Shown here: piece after piece, positions 1 through 6,241 of the stretch | How positions within the stretch are numbered: the stretch's first letter is position 1 | How the letters are laid out: every line of letters starts with the position of its first letter | Assembly: GCA_900552055.1 (NCBI GenBank) | Contig: URYI01000117.1 | Span: forward strand, 1 to 6,326 | DNA: 6,326 bases | Direction: 5' to 3' | Source of the DNA: an uncultured Eubacteriales bacterium | GTDB lineage: Bacteria > Bacillota > Clostridia > Christensenellales > QALW01 | The notes under the pieces: generated by a model | Databases searched by the model: none | Told to the model about the DNA's origin: nothing | The model's input: the letters and a program-made list of their open reading frames with translations, nothing else | Translations under genes and position numbers: made by a program

Positions 1-131
1 CCGGCCGCAAACGCCCGCCCCCCCTGGGCCTTAAACAGCGCGCTCCCCTGCTGCCGCCTCAAGCGCAAATTCGGCCTATTACGCTTGCTGGGAGTGGCCA
101 AAAGCAGCAGAACTGACATTACAAACAGCAT
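1..131 (-). CDS. Possible start of a further operon gene, truncated by the window edge; unrecognised product
   Basis: An ATG at 131-129 lies one base after the metA stop codon and opens a frame with no stop through 43 codons to the window edge. The other two minus-strand frames in this stretch hit stops quickly (the metA frame at about codon 18 past its end, the third within four codons). The predicted protein begins with a hydrophobic run, MLFVMSVLLLLA, followed by a strongly basic stretch rich in Arg and Gln, as in a membrane-anchored or exported protein. No clear Shine-Dalgarno precedes the ATG, so translation would depend on coupling to metA termination. I do not recognise a family from 43 residues. 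It could be chance, because the stretch is GC-rich and such regions stay open easily. Confidence 0.35.
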   Translation of the reverse strand, partial: MLFVMSVLLLLATPSKRNRPNLRLRRQQGSALFKAQGGRAFAA

Positions 132-132
132 T

Positions 133-1050
133 TCAGCCTATATCGTCCAATTTATAAGGGGTTTCCTGATATACGCAGTAATTAAGCCAATTTGAAAACA
201 ATAAATTAGCATGCCCGCGCCAGAGATTAACGGGCTGCCTGTTAATATCGTCGTTAGGAAAATAGTTAGCGGGAATTTCAGGCGCTATTCCCTTATCCAA
301 ATCCCGCCTGTATTCCAGTTCCAGCGTGTTGTTGTCATATTCAGGGTGTCCCGTAACATATACTTCCCGGCCGTCCCGGCCCACTATCAGATATACGCCC
401 GCTTCCTCAGACTGGGCCAGCACATATAATTCAGGATGCTTGTCCACATCCTCCCTGTCAACTCCAGTATATCTGGAATGAGGCGCATAGAAATAATCGT
501 CAAATCCCCGTATAAGCTTATGATTGCCCCCTGACGTCTTATGCAGGAATATGCCCGACAGCTTTTTATCCAAAACATGCTTTTCTATGCCGTAATTATA
601 AAAAAGCCCCGCCTGTGCGCCCCAGCAGATATGCATAGTTGAATAGACGTTCTTTTTTGACCAGCTCATAATAGCCGTAAGCTCGTCCCAATAGTGCACC
701 TGACTGAATTCCAGCTTTTCAACGGGCGCGCCCGTAATAATCAGCCCGTCAAACTTCTGACCCCTTATCTGTTCAAAAGTCCTGTAAAAACTCTCAAGAT
801 GCTCAAGCGGAGTATTCTTGGGGTTATGGCTGGACGTGCGCAGAAAGGTTACGTCCACCTGGAGAGGGGTATTGCCCAGCAGGCGCAGCAGCTGCGTCTC
901 AGTAACAATTTTTGTGGGCATAATATTGAGTATGGCCAGCTTTAACGGGCGTATATCCTGTGAAACCGCCCTTTCTTCAGACATTACGAAAATATTTTCT
1001 TTGGTAAGCTGCCCAAAGGCGGGCAGCTCCCTGTTAATGCGTACAGGCAT
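133..1050 (-). CDS. metA: Homoserine O-acyltransferase MetA, predicted acetyl-CoA dependent
   Basis: This 305-residue cytoplasmic enzyme transfers an acyl group from acyl-CoA to the hydroxyl of L-homoserine, the first committed step of methionine synthesis. It has the full family length and fold signature: an N-terminal [10 protein letters not shown], the LNIMPTK stretch (41-47), [13 protein letters not shown] (103-115), the nucleophile Cys142 in [12 protein letters not shown], and the catalytic His235 and Glu237 in GHPEYD. In MetA enzymes residue 111 is known to steer donor choice, with Glu favouring acetyl-CoA and Gly favouring succinyl-CoA. Here position 111 is Glu, so O-acetylhomoserine is the predicted product. 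The start ATG has an AAGGA ten bases upstream, inside the end of ddl, and only seven bases separate the two genes. No SAM riboswitch or methionine-type leader is visible, so expression probably follows the operon. Confidence 0.96.
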   Translation of the reverse strand: MPVRINRELPAFGQLTKENIFVMSEERAVSQDIRPLKLAILNIMPTKIVTETQLLRLLGNTPLQVDVTFLRTSSHNPKNTPLEHLESFYRTFEQIRGQKFDGLIITGAPVEKLEFSQVHYWDELTAIMSWSKKNVYSTMHICWGAQAGLFYNYGIEKHVLDKKLSGIFLHKTSGGNHKLIRGFDDYFYAPHSRYTGVDREDVDKHPELYVLAQSEEAGVYLIVGRDGREVYVTGHPEYDNNTLELEYRRDLDKGIAPEIPANYFPNDDINRQPVNLWRGHANLLFSNWLNYCVYQETPYKLDDIG

Positions 1051-1057
1051 TATTTTT

Positions 1058-2272
1058 TCATCCTTTTCCTGAGTATTTTGCGCCTTTAGACCCTGACTCA
1101 GCGCCCTTAGAGTAGTTTAAAAGAATATCCGACTTATACGCGTATTCGCTGCTGGCAGAATCCTCATACGCCTTAACGGCATATCGGATAAGCTCATCCA
1201 GCAGCTCCTTATAGCTGAGGCCCGAACATTCCCACAGATAAAAGGCGAAGGAGCCGGGAATAGTGTTTATTTCGTTAATATATAGGCTTGAGTCTTTTTT
1301 GTCAATTATGTAGTCTATCCTTATCACGCCTTTGCAGTCAAAAAGCTGAAAGACGCGCCGGGTGTAATCCTGTATGCGGGCGGTAAGCTCATCGCTGATA
1401 GGAGCGGGTATCCGGCGGGAAAGGGACTGCATGCCCTGTTTTTCTCCGCCGCTCTTTGCGCCCCGCATATATTTTTCGTCATAGGTTAAAAATTCTTCCC
1501 ATGTTACAGGCATTTCGCATACGCTCACCCTGACGTCCGAACCAAAGCCCAAAGCCGAACAATTAACCTCTTCTAAATCATCCACGCCCCGCTCTACCAG
1601 AATCCGGCGGTCGTAATGGGCGGCCACCTCCATAGCCTTAAGCAGCTCCTCCCTGTTCCGGGCCTTGGAAATCCCTATGCTGGAGCCCAGATTTGCAGGC
1701 TTGACAAACATGGGATAGCTAAAGCGCTCTTCTGCTTTTTCTGCCAGCGCCTCCGCCTCCTCAGCAAGCTGGCCGCGGTCAAAGTATATGTAATCCAGTA
1801 CCGGGAAATCCGCGCCCAAAAAAGCCGATTTCATGAGTATCTTATCCATGCCTGCCGCCGAACCTAACACCCCGCAGCTGGTAAAGGGCACCTGCGCAAG
1901 CTGAAGCAGCCCCTGAAGGGAACCATCCTCTCCGTTAAGGCCATGCATTGCGAGAACGGCCGCATCCAGGCTGGCAATAACTCCGCTGTCCTTTTTAAAC
2001 AGGCCGTGCTCCCGCTCAAATTTAAAAAGCTGGCGGGCGCGGGTATTGGCGGGCAGGTAGCAGCGCGCAAGCTCCTTGTCCCCTATATCAAAATTCTTAT
2101 AGGTATTGATATCCATAAGCTTTTTGCCGGTATACCAGTCCCCGTCCCTGGTTATATAAATGGGAATTATATTATATTTTTCCCTGTCCAGGTTCTCCAT
2201 CATTTGCAGAGCGGTAACGACTGAAACGTCATGCTCTGAAGACTTTCCTCCAAAAAATACCGCTATATTCAT
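1058..2272 (-). CDS. ddl: D-alanine--D-alanine ligase
   Basis: This ATP-grasp ligase joins two D-alanines in the cytoplasm to make the dipeptide that MurF adds to peptidoglycan precursors. Motifs in order: [12 protein letters not shown] near the N-terminus (GGKSSEH 8-14), [14 protein letters not shown] (GEDG 114-117), [14 protein letters not shown] (191-204), Lys267-Tyr268 in the omega loop, Arg318-Ile-Asp320, and EINTIPGS (334-341), which binds metal and nucleotide phosphate. A Tyr at the omega-loop position, rather than the Phe of depsipeptide ligases, predicts D-Ala-D-Ala and not D-Ala-D-Lac. At 404 residues it is longer than the 306-residue E. coli DdlB, because of an insert around 70-100 and a C-terminal tail from about 371. 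A GTG directly before the ATG (2275) could also be the start: AGGAAG at 2285-2290 is 9 bases from the GTG and 12 from the ATG, so the start is uncertain by one codon. It follows murF by 19 bases. Confidence 0.96.
   Translation of the reverse strand: MNIAVFFGGKSSEHDVSVVTALQMMENLDREKYNIIPIYITRDGDWYTGKKLMDINTYKNFDIGDKELARCYLPANTRARQLFKFEREHGLFKKDSGVIASLDAAVLAMHGLNGEDGSLQGLLQLAQVPFTSCGVLGSAAGMDKILMKSAFLGADFPVLDYIYFDRGQLAEEAEALAEKAEERFSYPMFVKPANLGSSIGISKARNREELLKAMEVAAHYDRRILVERGVDDLEEVNCSALGFGSDVRVSVCEMPVTWEEFLTYDEKYMRGAKSGGEKQGMQSLSRRIPAPISDELTARIQDYTRRVFQLFDCKGVIRIDYIIDKKDSSLYINEINTIPGSFAFYLWECSGLSYKELLDELIRYAVKAYEDSASSEYAYKSDILLNYSKGAESGSKGAKYSGKG
1070..1111 (-). repeat. Imperfect 21-base tandem duplication in the 3' end of ddl
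   Basis: Read on the minus strand, TCTAAGGGCGC (1111-1101) recurs 21 bases later as TCTAAAGGCGC (1090-1080) with one mismatch, in the same reading frame. It encodes SKGA twice, followed by a related SGKG before the stop. The second halves of the units have diverged. The repeat makes the extreme C-terminus of Ddl a Ser/Gly/Lys-rich low-complexity tail outside the catalytic fold. Confidence 0.5.
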
Positions 2273-2291
2273 CACACTTAATTACTTCCTT

Positions 2292-3842
2292 TCAAGCGTA
2301 ATTATCCGGCAAATCATTTTCAAAAAGCACCGTGTCCCCGGCGGCTCCTATTTGCCCCAAAAGCTCTGAAGCTTCCTTAAGAGAGGCCGCCTCATATATC
2401 GCCTGAGGGGTAAATCCGCTCTCCAAAAGCCCTCTTTTAATGCCGGCCGTTCTTTGGGGCAGAACCAGAATGGCTATATCCGCGCTCGCGGCTATCTGAC
2501 AGCCCAGCTGATAGTGATAATCCTCCTGTTTTTCCCCCAATTCCACAAAACCGGGAGTAACAATTATCCGCCGCCCGTTTTTAAAGCCTGCAAGCACCTC
2601 AAGGGCCGCTTTGGCGCCGTTGGGACTGGAATTAAAAGCGTCGTCTATAATGGTCATCGGTTCGCTGGCCACAATCTCCAATCTATGTTCCACCGGCTCC
2701 AAAAGATATATCCCGTGCGCTATCTGCTCAACAGTCAAGCCTAATTTATACGCGCAGGCAGCCGCAGCCAGTATATTTTGGATGTTGTGCCTGCCTAATA
2801 ATTTGGTGCGGCACTGCTGCTGCTTGCCGTCCAGCACCAGCTTAAAGGCGCTTCCCTGCGGGCCAACCGAAATATCCTCAGCGCTGGCAAAGCAGCTGCT
2901 ATCAAAGCCAAAATAATACTTTTCGCAGCCTGCACGCTCATACATCTGCTCTGTGTACTCATTTCCCTTGGGGAAAAAGGCTGTTCCACCCTTTTTTAAG
3001 CCCTCTATAAGCTCAAATTTACTGTCCCTCAGTCTTTCCATGCTGCCAAAGGTCTCAAGGTGCTGCGGGCCTATAGAGGTAATTACGGCAAAATCCGGAT
3101 GTACAAAACGGCATATATCCTTTATATCTCCCTTATGCCGCGCACCCATTTCGCATATAAAAATCTGGTCGTCCGTCCGCATGCGCTCCCTTATCACCCG
3201 GACCACGCCCATTGTAGTATTAAAGCTGGAGGGCGGGGTGAGCACGCTGTATTTCTGTTTTAAGATAGCGGACAGGATAAACTTTACGCTGGTTTTGCCG
3301 TAGCTGCCCGTAATACCCACTATTTTCAAATCAGGCCGCGCTTTAAGGCGGCGCGAGGCGCTTAAAACATATCCTTCTCTTACTGCCCATTCCATAGGCT
3401 TAGCCGCCAGCGCGGACAAAAACACTAAAAGGGTATTGCATGCGGGCAAAAGATATATAGGATAATAAAATTCCTGCCAAATACAAACCGCGCATATAAT
3501 CAGGCATACAGCCGCATAAATGCACAGCATGCGCTTAACCCGCGCCGTATATTTAAGAGGCTTTATTTCCTCCCTCTTTTTAAGCGCAAAAGGCAAAAGC
3601 AGTATAATGCAGGCGGGCAGCGCAAACAGCGCCCCATCAGAAAAAAGGCTACTGACCAGACATGCCGCCAGGCCTATAACCGCAGCGGGCAGCACCCCCT
3701 TAACCATATGCCTTGCATACTGCCTCAAATAATAACTTTCCAGCTGTAGCATATGTATCCCTCTGCGCGCCAGAAGCATGGTCACAAGGCATATCAGAAG
3801 CGAACCCGCGCCGTAAAACCACCTGTAAAACAAATCGCTCAT
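2292..3842 (-). CDS. murF: MurF-type Mur ligase with an N-terminal membrane region
   Basis: The central and C-terminal parts match UDP-N-acetylmuramoyl-tripeptide--D-alanyl-D-alanine ligase, which uses ATP to add the Ddl product to the precursor peptide. Visible motifs are the P-loop GITGSYGKTS (176-185), SSFNTTMGVV (205-214), EMGARHKGDI (231-240), a Lys at about 275 where the family carries a carbamylated lysine, LGRHNIQNILAAAA (349-362), PVEHRLEIV (383-391) and DDAFNSSPNG (400-409, the DDxYNANP motif). The usual MurF first domain, which binds the UDP-MurNAc substrate, is absent. Residues 1 to about 150 instead contain some five hydrophobic segments (roughly 12-26, 50-67, 73-87, 104-122 and 128-146), so the catalytic part is probably held at the inner face of the membrane. 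The ATG at 3842 is preferred to an in-frame TTG at 3851, since AAAGG lies nine bases before the ATG but abuts the TTG. The gene sits between the hydrolase (12 bases) and ddl (19 bases). Another Mur-ligase role is possible, but the Ddl neighbour supports MurF. Confidence 0.88.
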   Translation of the reverse strand: MSDLFYRWFYGAGSLLICLVTMLLARRGIHMLQLESYYLRQYARHMVKGVLPAAVIGLAACLVSSLFSDGALFALPACIILLLPFALKKREEIKPLKYTARVKRMLCIYAAVCLIICAVCIWQEFYYPIYLLPACNTLLVFLSALAAKPMEWAVREGYVLSASRRLKARPDLKIVGITGSYGKTSVKFILSAILKQKYSVLTPPSSFNTTMGVVRVIRERMRTDDQIFICEMGARHKGDIKDICRFVHPDFAVITSIGPQHLETFGSMERLRDSKFELIEGLKKGGTAFFPKGNEYTEQMYERAGCEKYYFGFDSSCFASAEDISVGPQGSAFKLVLDGKQQQCRTKLLGRHNIQNILAAAACAYKLGLTVEQIAHGIYLLEPVEHRLEIVASEPMTIIDDAFNSSPNGAKAALEVLAGFKNGRRIIVTPGFVELGEKQEDYHYQLGCQIAASADIAILVLPQRTAGIKRGLLESGFTPQAIYEAASLKEASELLGQIGAAGDTVLFENDLPDNYA

Positions 3843-3851
3843 TAAATCCAA

Positions 3852-3856
3852 CCTTT
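3852..3856 (-). promoter_or_regulatory. Ribosome binding site deciding the murF start
   Basis: AAAGG overlaps the hydrolase stop codon and lies nine bases before the ATG at 3842. The alternative TTG start at 3851 would directly abut it with no spacer, so the ATG is the better start. Confidence 0.55.
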
Positions 3857-4604
3857 ATTTCAAAAATGATTCCAGCACCCGCTCAGTCTGCCCCAGGCGC
3901 TCTAAAAACGCATAATGCCCCGCGCCCGAATACATAACCAGGCCGCAGTCAGGGATATTCTCCTTCAGAATTTCAGCCATATAAGGAGGAGTGTCCGTAT
4001 CCTTATCACCCCAGATAAGCAAGGTGGGCACTTTAATATCCTTAAGCAGATATTTAAGGTCCTCGTTGACTATCCGGGAAAAGGTGGCCCGCATTACGTC
4101 TGAAAGCTTGCGGTAATCCTCCGAGCCTCTGTTCTTTTTAAAGCGCTCCCGGCTTTCCTGCGTAAAGATCGGCAGGCGCATGATATTTTTTATCAGCTTA
4201 TACCAGTAAACCTTTATATAGTATTTTAAAGTGCGTTTAGGTCTTATGCCCGCGCTGTCGCAGAGCACCAGTTTTTCAAAGCACCGGCCATAATCCCTAG
4301 ACATAGCCAAAATAGTGCGCCCCCCGTTAGAATGCCCTATAAAAGACGCGCTTTTAATATCAGCCTCATCCATAACGCATTTTACCGCGCCCGCAAAATC
4401 ATATATATCCATAGGTTCAATGGGCTGGTCCGACTGGCCGTGGCCGGGCAGGTCTATAAGGGTTACCCGGCAGAAGGCAGACAAAAACTGCGCAAGGGGC
4501 ATTAAGAGAGAACTGTCATAGCCCCAGCCGTGCAGCAATATAACCTCCCTGCCCTCGCCCAGCTGATTATAATATATTCCGCAGCCCTTATATTCAGTCC
4601 GCAT
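3855..4604 (-). CDS. Alpha/beta hydrolase of unknown substrate
   Basis: This 249-residue protein has a complete alpha/beta-hydrolase layout. The oxyanion-hole motif HGWG is at 25-28, DLPGHGQSD at 51-59, the nucleophile elbow GHSNGG at 90-95 (Ser92), the acid in GDKD at 199-202 (Asp202), and the catalytic histidine in GAGHYAFLE (His230). The cap or lid region, about 119-160, is unusually basic and aromatic, with roughly a third Lys or Arg and several Tyr and Trp, so it may touch a membrane or an anionic substrate. There is no signal peptide, and the protein should be cytoplasmic. The family includes esterases, thioesterases, lipases, peptidases and C-C hydrolases, and the sequence alone does not choose between them. 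A longer reading from a TTG at 4610 is rejected because GGAGG is six bases before the ATG at 4604 but touches the TTG. The gene overlaps the end of rimI by 11 bases and precedes murF by 12, so it is co-expressed with both. Confidence 0.92.
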   Translation of the reverse strand: MRTEYKGCGIYYNQLGEGREVILLHGWGYDSSLLMPLAQFLSAFCRVTLIDLPGHGQSDQPIEPMDIYDFAGAVKCVMDEADIKSASFIGHSNGGRTILAMSRDYGRCFEKLVLCDSAGIRPKRTLKYYIKVYWYKLIKNIMRLPIFTQESRERFKKNRGSEDYRKLSDVMRATFSRIVNEDLKYLLKDIKVPTLLIWGDKDTDTPPYMAEILKENIPDCGLVMYSGAGHYAFLERLGQTERVLESFLK

Positions 4605-5049
4605 GCGCAACCTCCATCCACATTATAAGCGCATCCTCCCCGTTCTCATAATATTTGGGACGCACTCCTAAGGTTACAAAACCAAATTTTTCATACAGCT
4701 TTATAGCGGTTATATTGCTTACACGCACCTCAAGCGTCATGCGCTCTATCTTTTGCACCGCGGCCCGCTTTATCATTTGCTCTAAAATATCTTTTCCAAC
4801 GCCCTGGCCCCTAAAGGAACGCTCAACGGCGATATTAGTTATATGCCCTTCGTCCAGGATACGCCAGAAGCCTCCATATCCGGCCACCCGGCCGTTGGCA
4901 AGCGCTATGACGTAATGTGCGGCAGTGTTATAAAGCTCCCCTTCAAAGGATTTTGCACTCCACGGGGACAAAAAAGCCTCTTTTTCTATCTCGCATATCT
5001 GCGGTATGTATTCTGCTCTTAATATATCAAAGCTTATGTCTGCTCTCAT
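4594..5049 (-). CDS. rimI: Ribosomal-protein-alanine N-acetyltransferase RimI (GNAT family)
   Basis: The 151-residue protein is a single GNAT domain of normal RimI length. The E. coli enzyme acetylates the N-terminal alanine of ribosomal protein S18. Signatures are the N-terminal EKEAFLSPWS (22-31), typical of RimI, the acetyl-CoA pyrophosphate loop RGQGVG (80-85), LEVRVSNITAIKLYEKFGF (106-124) with Glu107 and Tyr119 at the places of the E. coli catalytic pair, and YYENGEDALIM near the C-terminus. The start ATG lies inside tsaB and the reading frames overlap by 23 bases; GGAG seven bases upstream supports it. Linkage to tsaB is the usual Firmicutes arrangement. RimI-like proteins vary in target, so the exact substrate is inferred from the family. 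Confidence 0.94.
   Translation of the reverse strand: MRADISFDILRAEYIPQICEIEKEAFLSPWSAKSFEGELYNTAAHYVIALANGRVAGYGGFWRILDEGHITNIAVERSFRGQGVGKDILEQMIKRAAVQKIERMTLEVRVSNITAIKLYEKFGFVTLGVRPKYYENGEDALIMWMEVAHAD
4611..4615 (-). promoter_or_regulatory. Ribosome binding site deciding the hydrolase start
   Basis: GGAGG within the 3' end of rimI is followed by six bases and then the ATG at 4604. The TTG at 4610 has no spacer at all, so the shorter reading is the supported one. Confidence 0.75.
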
Positions 5050-5722
5050 ATTCCCGCTCCGCCTGCGGCTTTCTCAAATAATACGCATCCAGTTCAAAAC
5101 AGCTTATTAATTCATTCTTCCGCGCCGCCTCAAAGGCAAGCTGCGCCGCCGAAGCCGCCCTCTGATATACCGTTTGAGGCGGAGCCAGCCTTATATTATC
5201 AAGCGCTTGGGACAGCGCCTCCATATGCACTTGGGCGCCGTCCCCGGTAAATATTATAGTACGGCCCACGCGGAGATTATCTAATTGAGACGCCAGCTCA
5301 TTTACCATCAGCGCGCATGGAGCCAACAAGCAAGACTCTTCCGCATATGCGGCGGCATACACCTGCCCCCGCCTGGCATCCAGCACAGAGCATACGACTG
5401 CTTCCGGAGAATATACTCCCGCAGCGGCCGCCTCCAGGGTATTTACAGCCGCGCACGGCTTATTCTCCGCCTGCGCAAGCCCTTTAATTGTGCTGACCGC
5501 TATGCGCACTCCCGTAAAAGAGCCCGGCCCGGTACAGCAGGCAAATACGTCTACGTCCCCTATTTCCAGCGAACAGTTAAAAAGCGCCTGCTCTATAACG
5601 GGCATAAGCATCTCAGAATGCACCAGTCCGTTATTAATGCAAATATCGCTTATAATCCTGCCGTCCCGCCAAATTGCAGCCGAACAATAGCTGCTGGAGG
5701 TATCAGCCGCCAATATAATCAT
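5027..5722 (-). CDS. tsaB: tRNA threonylcarbamoyladenosine biosynthesis protein TsaB
   Basis: TsaB is the ASKHA-fold partner and scaffold of TsaD in the complex that transfers threonylcarbamoyl to adenosine 37 of ANN-decoding tRNAs. The 231-residue sequence shows the standard signatures: the N-terminal strand with DTSSS (7-11), HSEMLMP (35-41), TGPGSFTGVRI (64-74), DARRGQVYAA (115-124) and the C-terminal YYLRKPQAERE (214-224). Length is normal for the family. About ten cysteines are present, a high number for a cytosolic protein of this size. The start is fixed: the codons back to the tsaE stop, which is in the same frame, contain no other initiation codon. The bases just before the ATG form only a weak Shine-Dalgarno (GGAAG), while a strong AGGAGG sits 30 bases upstream beyond a hairpin. 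The 3' end overlaps rimI. Confidence 0.95.
   Translation of the reverse strand: MIILAADTSSSYCSAAIWRDGRIISDICINNGLVHSEMLMPVIEQALFNCSLEIGDVDVFACCTGPGSFTGVRIAVSTIKGLAQAENKPCAAVNTLEAAAAGVYSPEAVVCSVLDARRGQVYAAAYAEESCLLAPCALMVNELASQLDNLRVGRTIIFTGDGAQVHMEALSQALDNIRLAPPQTVYQRAASAAQLAFEAARKNELISCFELDAYYLRKPQAEREYESRHKL
5057..5060 (-). promoter_or_regulatory. Ribosome binding site for rimI inside tsaB
   Basis: GGAG followed by seven bases precedes the rimI ATG at 5049. It lies within the tsaB coding region and supports the 23-base overlap rather than a later rimI start. Confidence 0.5.
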
Positions 5723-5730
5723 ACACTTCC

Positions 5731-5751
5731 GCCGCGCATAATATACGCGGC
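5731..5751 (-). other. Hairpin in the tsaE-tsaB spacer
   Basis: On the minus strand the spacer folds as GCCGCGTAT, loop ATT, ATGCGCGGC. The stem has nine pairs, including one G-U wobble and six outer G-C pairs. No U-run follows it, so it is not an intrinsic terminator. It sits between a strong AGGAGG and the tsaB start codon and could control or bridge ribosome loading. Pairing was worked out by eye, with no energy calculation. Confidence 0.6.
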
Positions 5752-5752
5752 C

Positions 5753-5758
5753 CCTCCT
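5753..5758 (-). promoter_or_regulatory. Displaced Shine-Dalgarno upstream of tsaB
   Basis: AGGAGG immediately follows the tsaE stop codon and is the best ribosome binding sequence near tsaB, but it is 30 bases from the ATG at 5722, too far for normal use. With the hairpin at 5731-5751 folded, only about nine unpaired bases remain between it and the ATG. It is also 13 bases upstream of an ATG at 5739-5737 that opens a six-codon mini-ORF. Confidence 0.5.
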
Positions 5759-6175
5759 TTAATCCTCATCTATTCTTATCAGCCGCGCGTCTCCGGCCTT
5801 TTCTATATGCACGCTAACAGCATCCGGCGGCATATCCTCCGGGCCGAGCCGCTCGCACCACTCCACGGCGCAGACGCAGTTCGGGTCGTCAAAATATTCG
5901 TCAAAGCCCAGCGAATATATCTCTTCTCCCCTTATGCGGTAAAGGTCAAAATGATACAGGGGCAGCCTGCCGCCCAAATATTCATGCATCAAAGCAAAAG
6001 TGGGGCTGCTGACCGCCGAAACGCTTCCCAAGCCCTTAGCCAGTCCGCGCACAAATGCCGTTTTGCCTGCGCCCAAATCCCCGTAAAGCGCAATAAAAGC
6101 CCCTTTTTCCAGGCTCCTTCCAAAGCTTTCGCCCGCGGCGACCGTATCCTCTTCCTTCTGCGCCCTGATAGTCAT
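5759..6175 (-). CDS. tsaE: tRNA threonylcarbamoyladenosine biosynthesis ATPase TsaE
   Basis: TsaE is the small P-loop ATPase that binds the TsaB-TsaD complex and resets it during t6A synthesis. The 138-residue protein has normal length and the expected motifs: Walker A GDLGAGKT (32-39), the SSPTF switch region (56-60), HFDLYR (75-80), GFDEYF (90-95) and VEWCERLG (104-111) with the conserved Glu105. The start is well supported by GGGGAG five bases before the ATG. It is the first gene of the visible operon, with a promoter-like sequence just upstream. The stop codon is followed at once by AGGAGG and a 36-base spacer before tsaB. E. coli yjeE is the orthologue. Confidence 0.96.
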   Translation of the reverse strand: MTIRAQKEEDTVAAGESFGRSLEKGAFIALYGDLGAGKTAFVRGLAKGLGSVSAVSSPTFALMHEYLGGRLPLYHFDLYRIRGEEIYSLGFDEYFDDPNCVCAVEWCERLGPEDMPPDAVSVHIEKAGDARLIRIDED

Positions 6176-6180
6176 AAAAA

Positions 6181-6186
6181 CTCCCC
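6181..6186 (-). promoter_or_regulatory. Ribosome binding site for tsaE
   Basis: GGGGAG lies five bases before the ATG at 6175, a near-optimal spacing, and supports that start over upstream readings. Confidence 0.7.
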
Positions 6187-6202
6187 ATATAAATGATTTT
6201 AT

Positions 6203-6231
6203 ATTTTACTACACTTTGCCCTATAGCGCAA
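6203..6231 (-). promoter_or_regulatory. Putative sigma-70/SigA-type promoter for the operon
   Basis: On the minus strand TTGCGC (6231-6226) and TAAAAT (6208-6203) are separated by exactly 17 bases. The -10 matches five of six consensus bases and the -35 three of six. The region around it is AT-rich, and a start point about seven bases downstream would give a leader of roughly 20 bases before tsaE. It was found by eye; other AT-rich -10 options overlap it. Confidence 0.5.
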
Positions 6232-6241
6232 GCTGACTTGC
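6228..6241 (-). repeat. Small inverted repeat overlapping the -35 box
   Basis: The dyad GCAAG-CTGA-CTTGC has five perfect pairs around a four-base centre and covers part of the putative -35 element. It could be a small operator or merely chance; the arms are short and no repressor gene is in the window. Confidence 0.2.

Noticed and set aside
1..195. Plus-strand open frame entering from the left edge and ending inside the metA 3' end at a TGA (193-195)
   Set aside because: It would need a 63-base convergent overlap with metA and has no recognisable motif; most of it mirrors the metA tail and the minus-strand frame at the edge.
1051..1135. A methionine or SAM riboswitch upstream of metA
   Set aside because: Only seven bases separate ddl and metA and the preceding sequence is coding, leaving no room for a leader; no regulator motif is visible.
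1900..2290. A vancomycin-resistance type ligase (D-Ala-D-Lac or D-Ala-D-Ser) instead of Ddl
   Set aside because: The omega loop has Lys-Tyr as in dipeptide ligases, and no vanH, vanX or vanT-like gene is adjacent.
4594..4610. Hydrolase start at the TTG at 4610
   Set aside because: It abuts the GGAGG with no spacer, while the ATG six bases further has ideal spacing.
5731..5751. The tsaE-tsaB hairpin as an intrinsic terminator
   Set aside because: The stem is followed by GGAAGTGT and the tsaB start, with no run of U residues, and downstream genes would be cut off.
5285..6196. A 303-codon plus-strand open frame antisense to tsaB and tsaE
   Set aside because: It starts with TTG, is rich in Arg, His, Gln and Pro with no recognisable motif, and lies opposite two genes with full family signatures. 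It is a long shadow of GC-biased codons.
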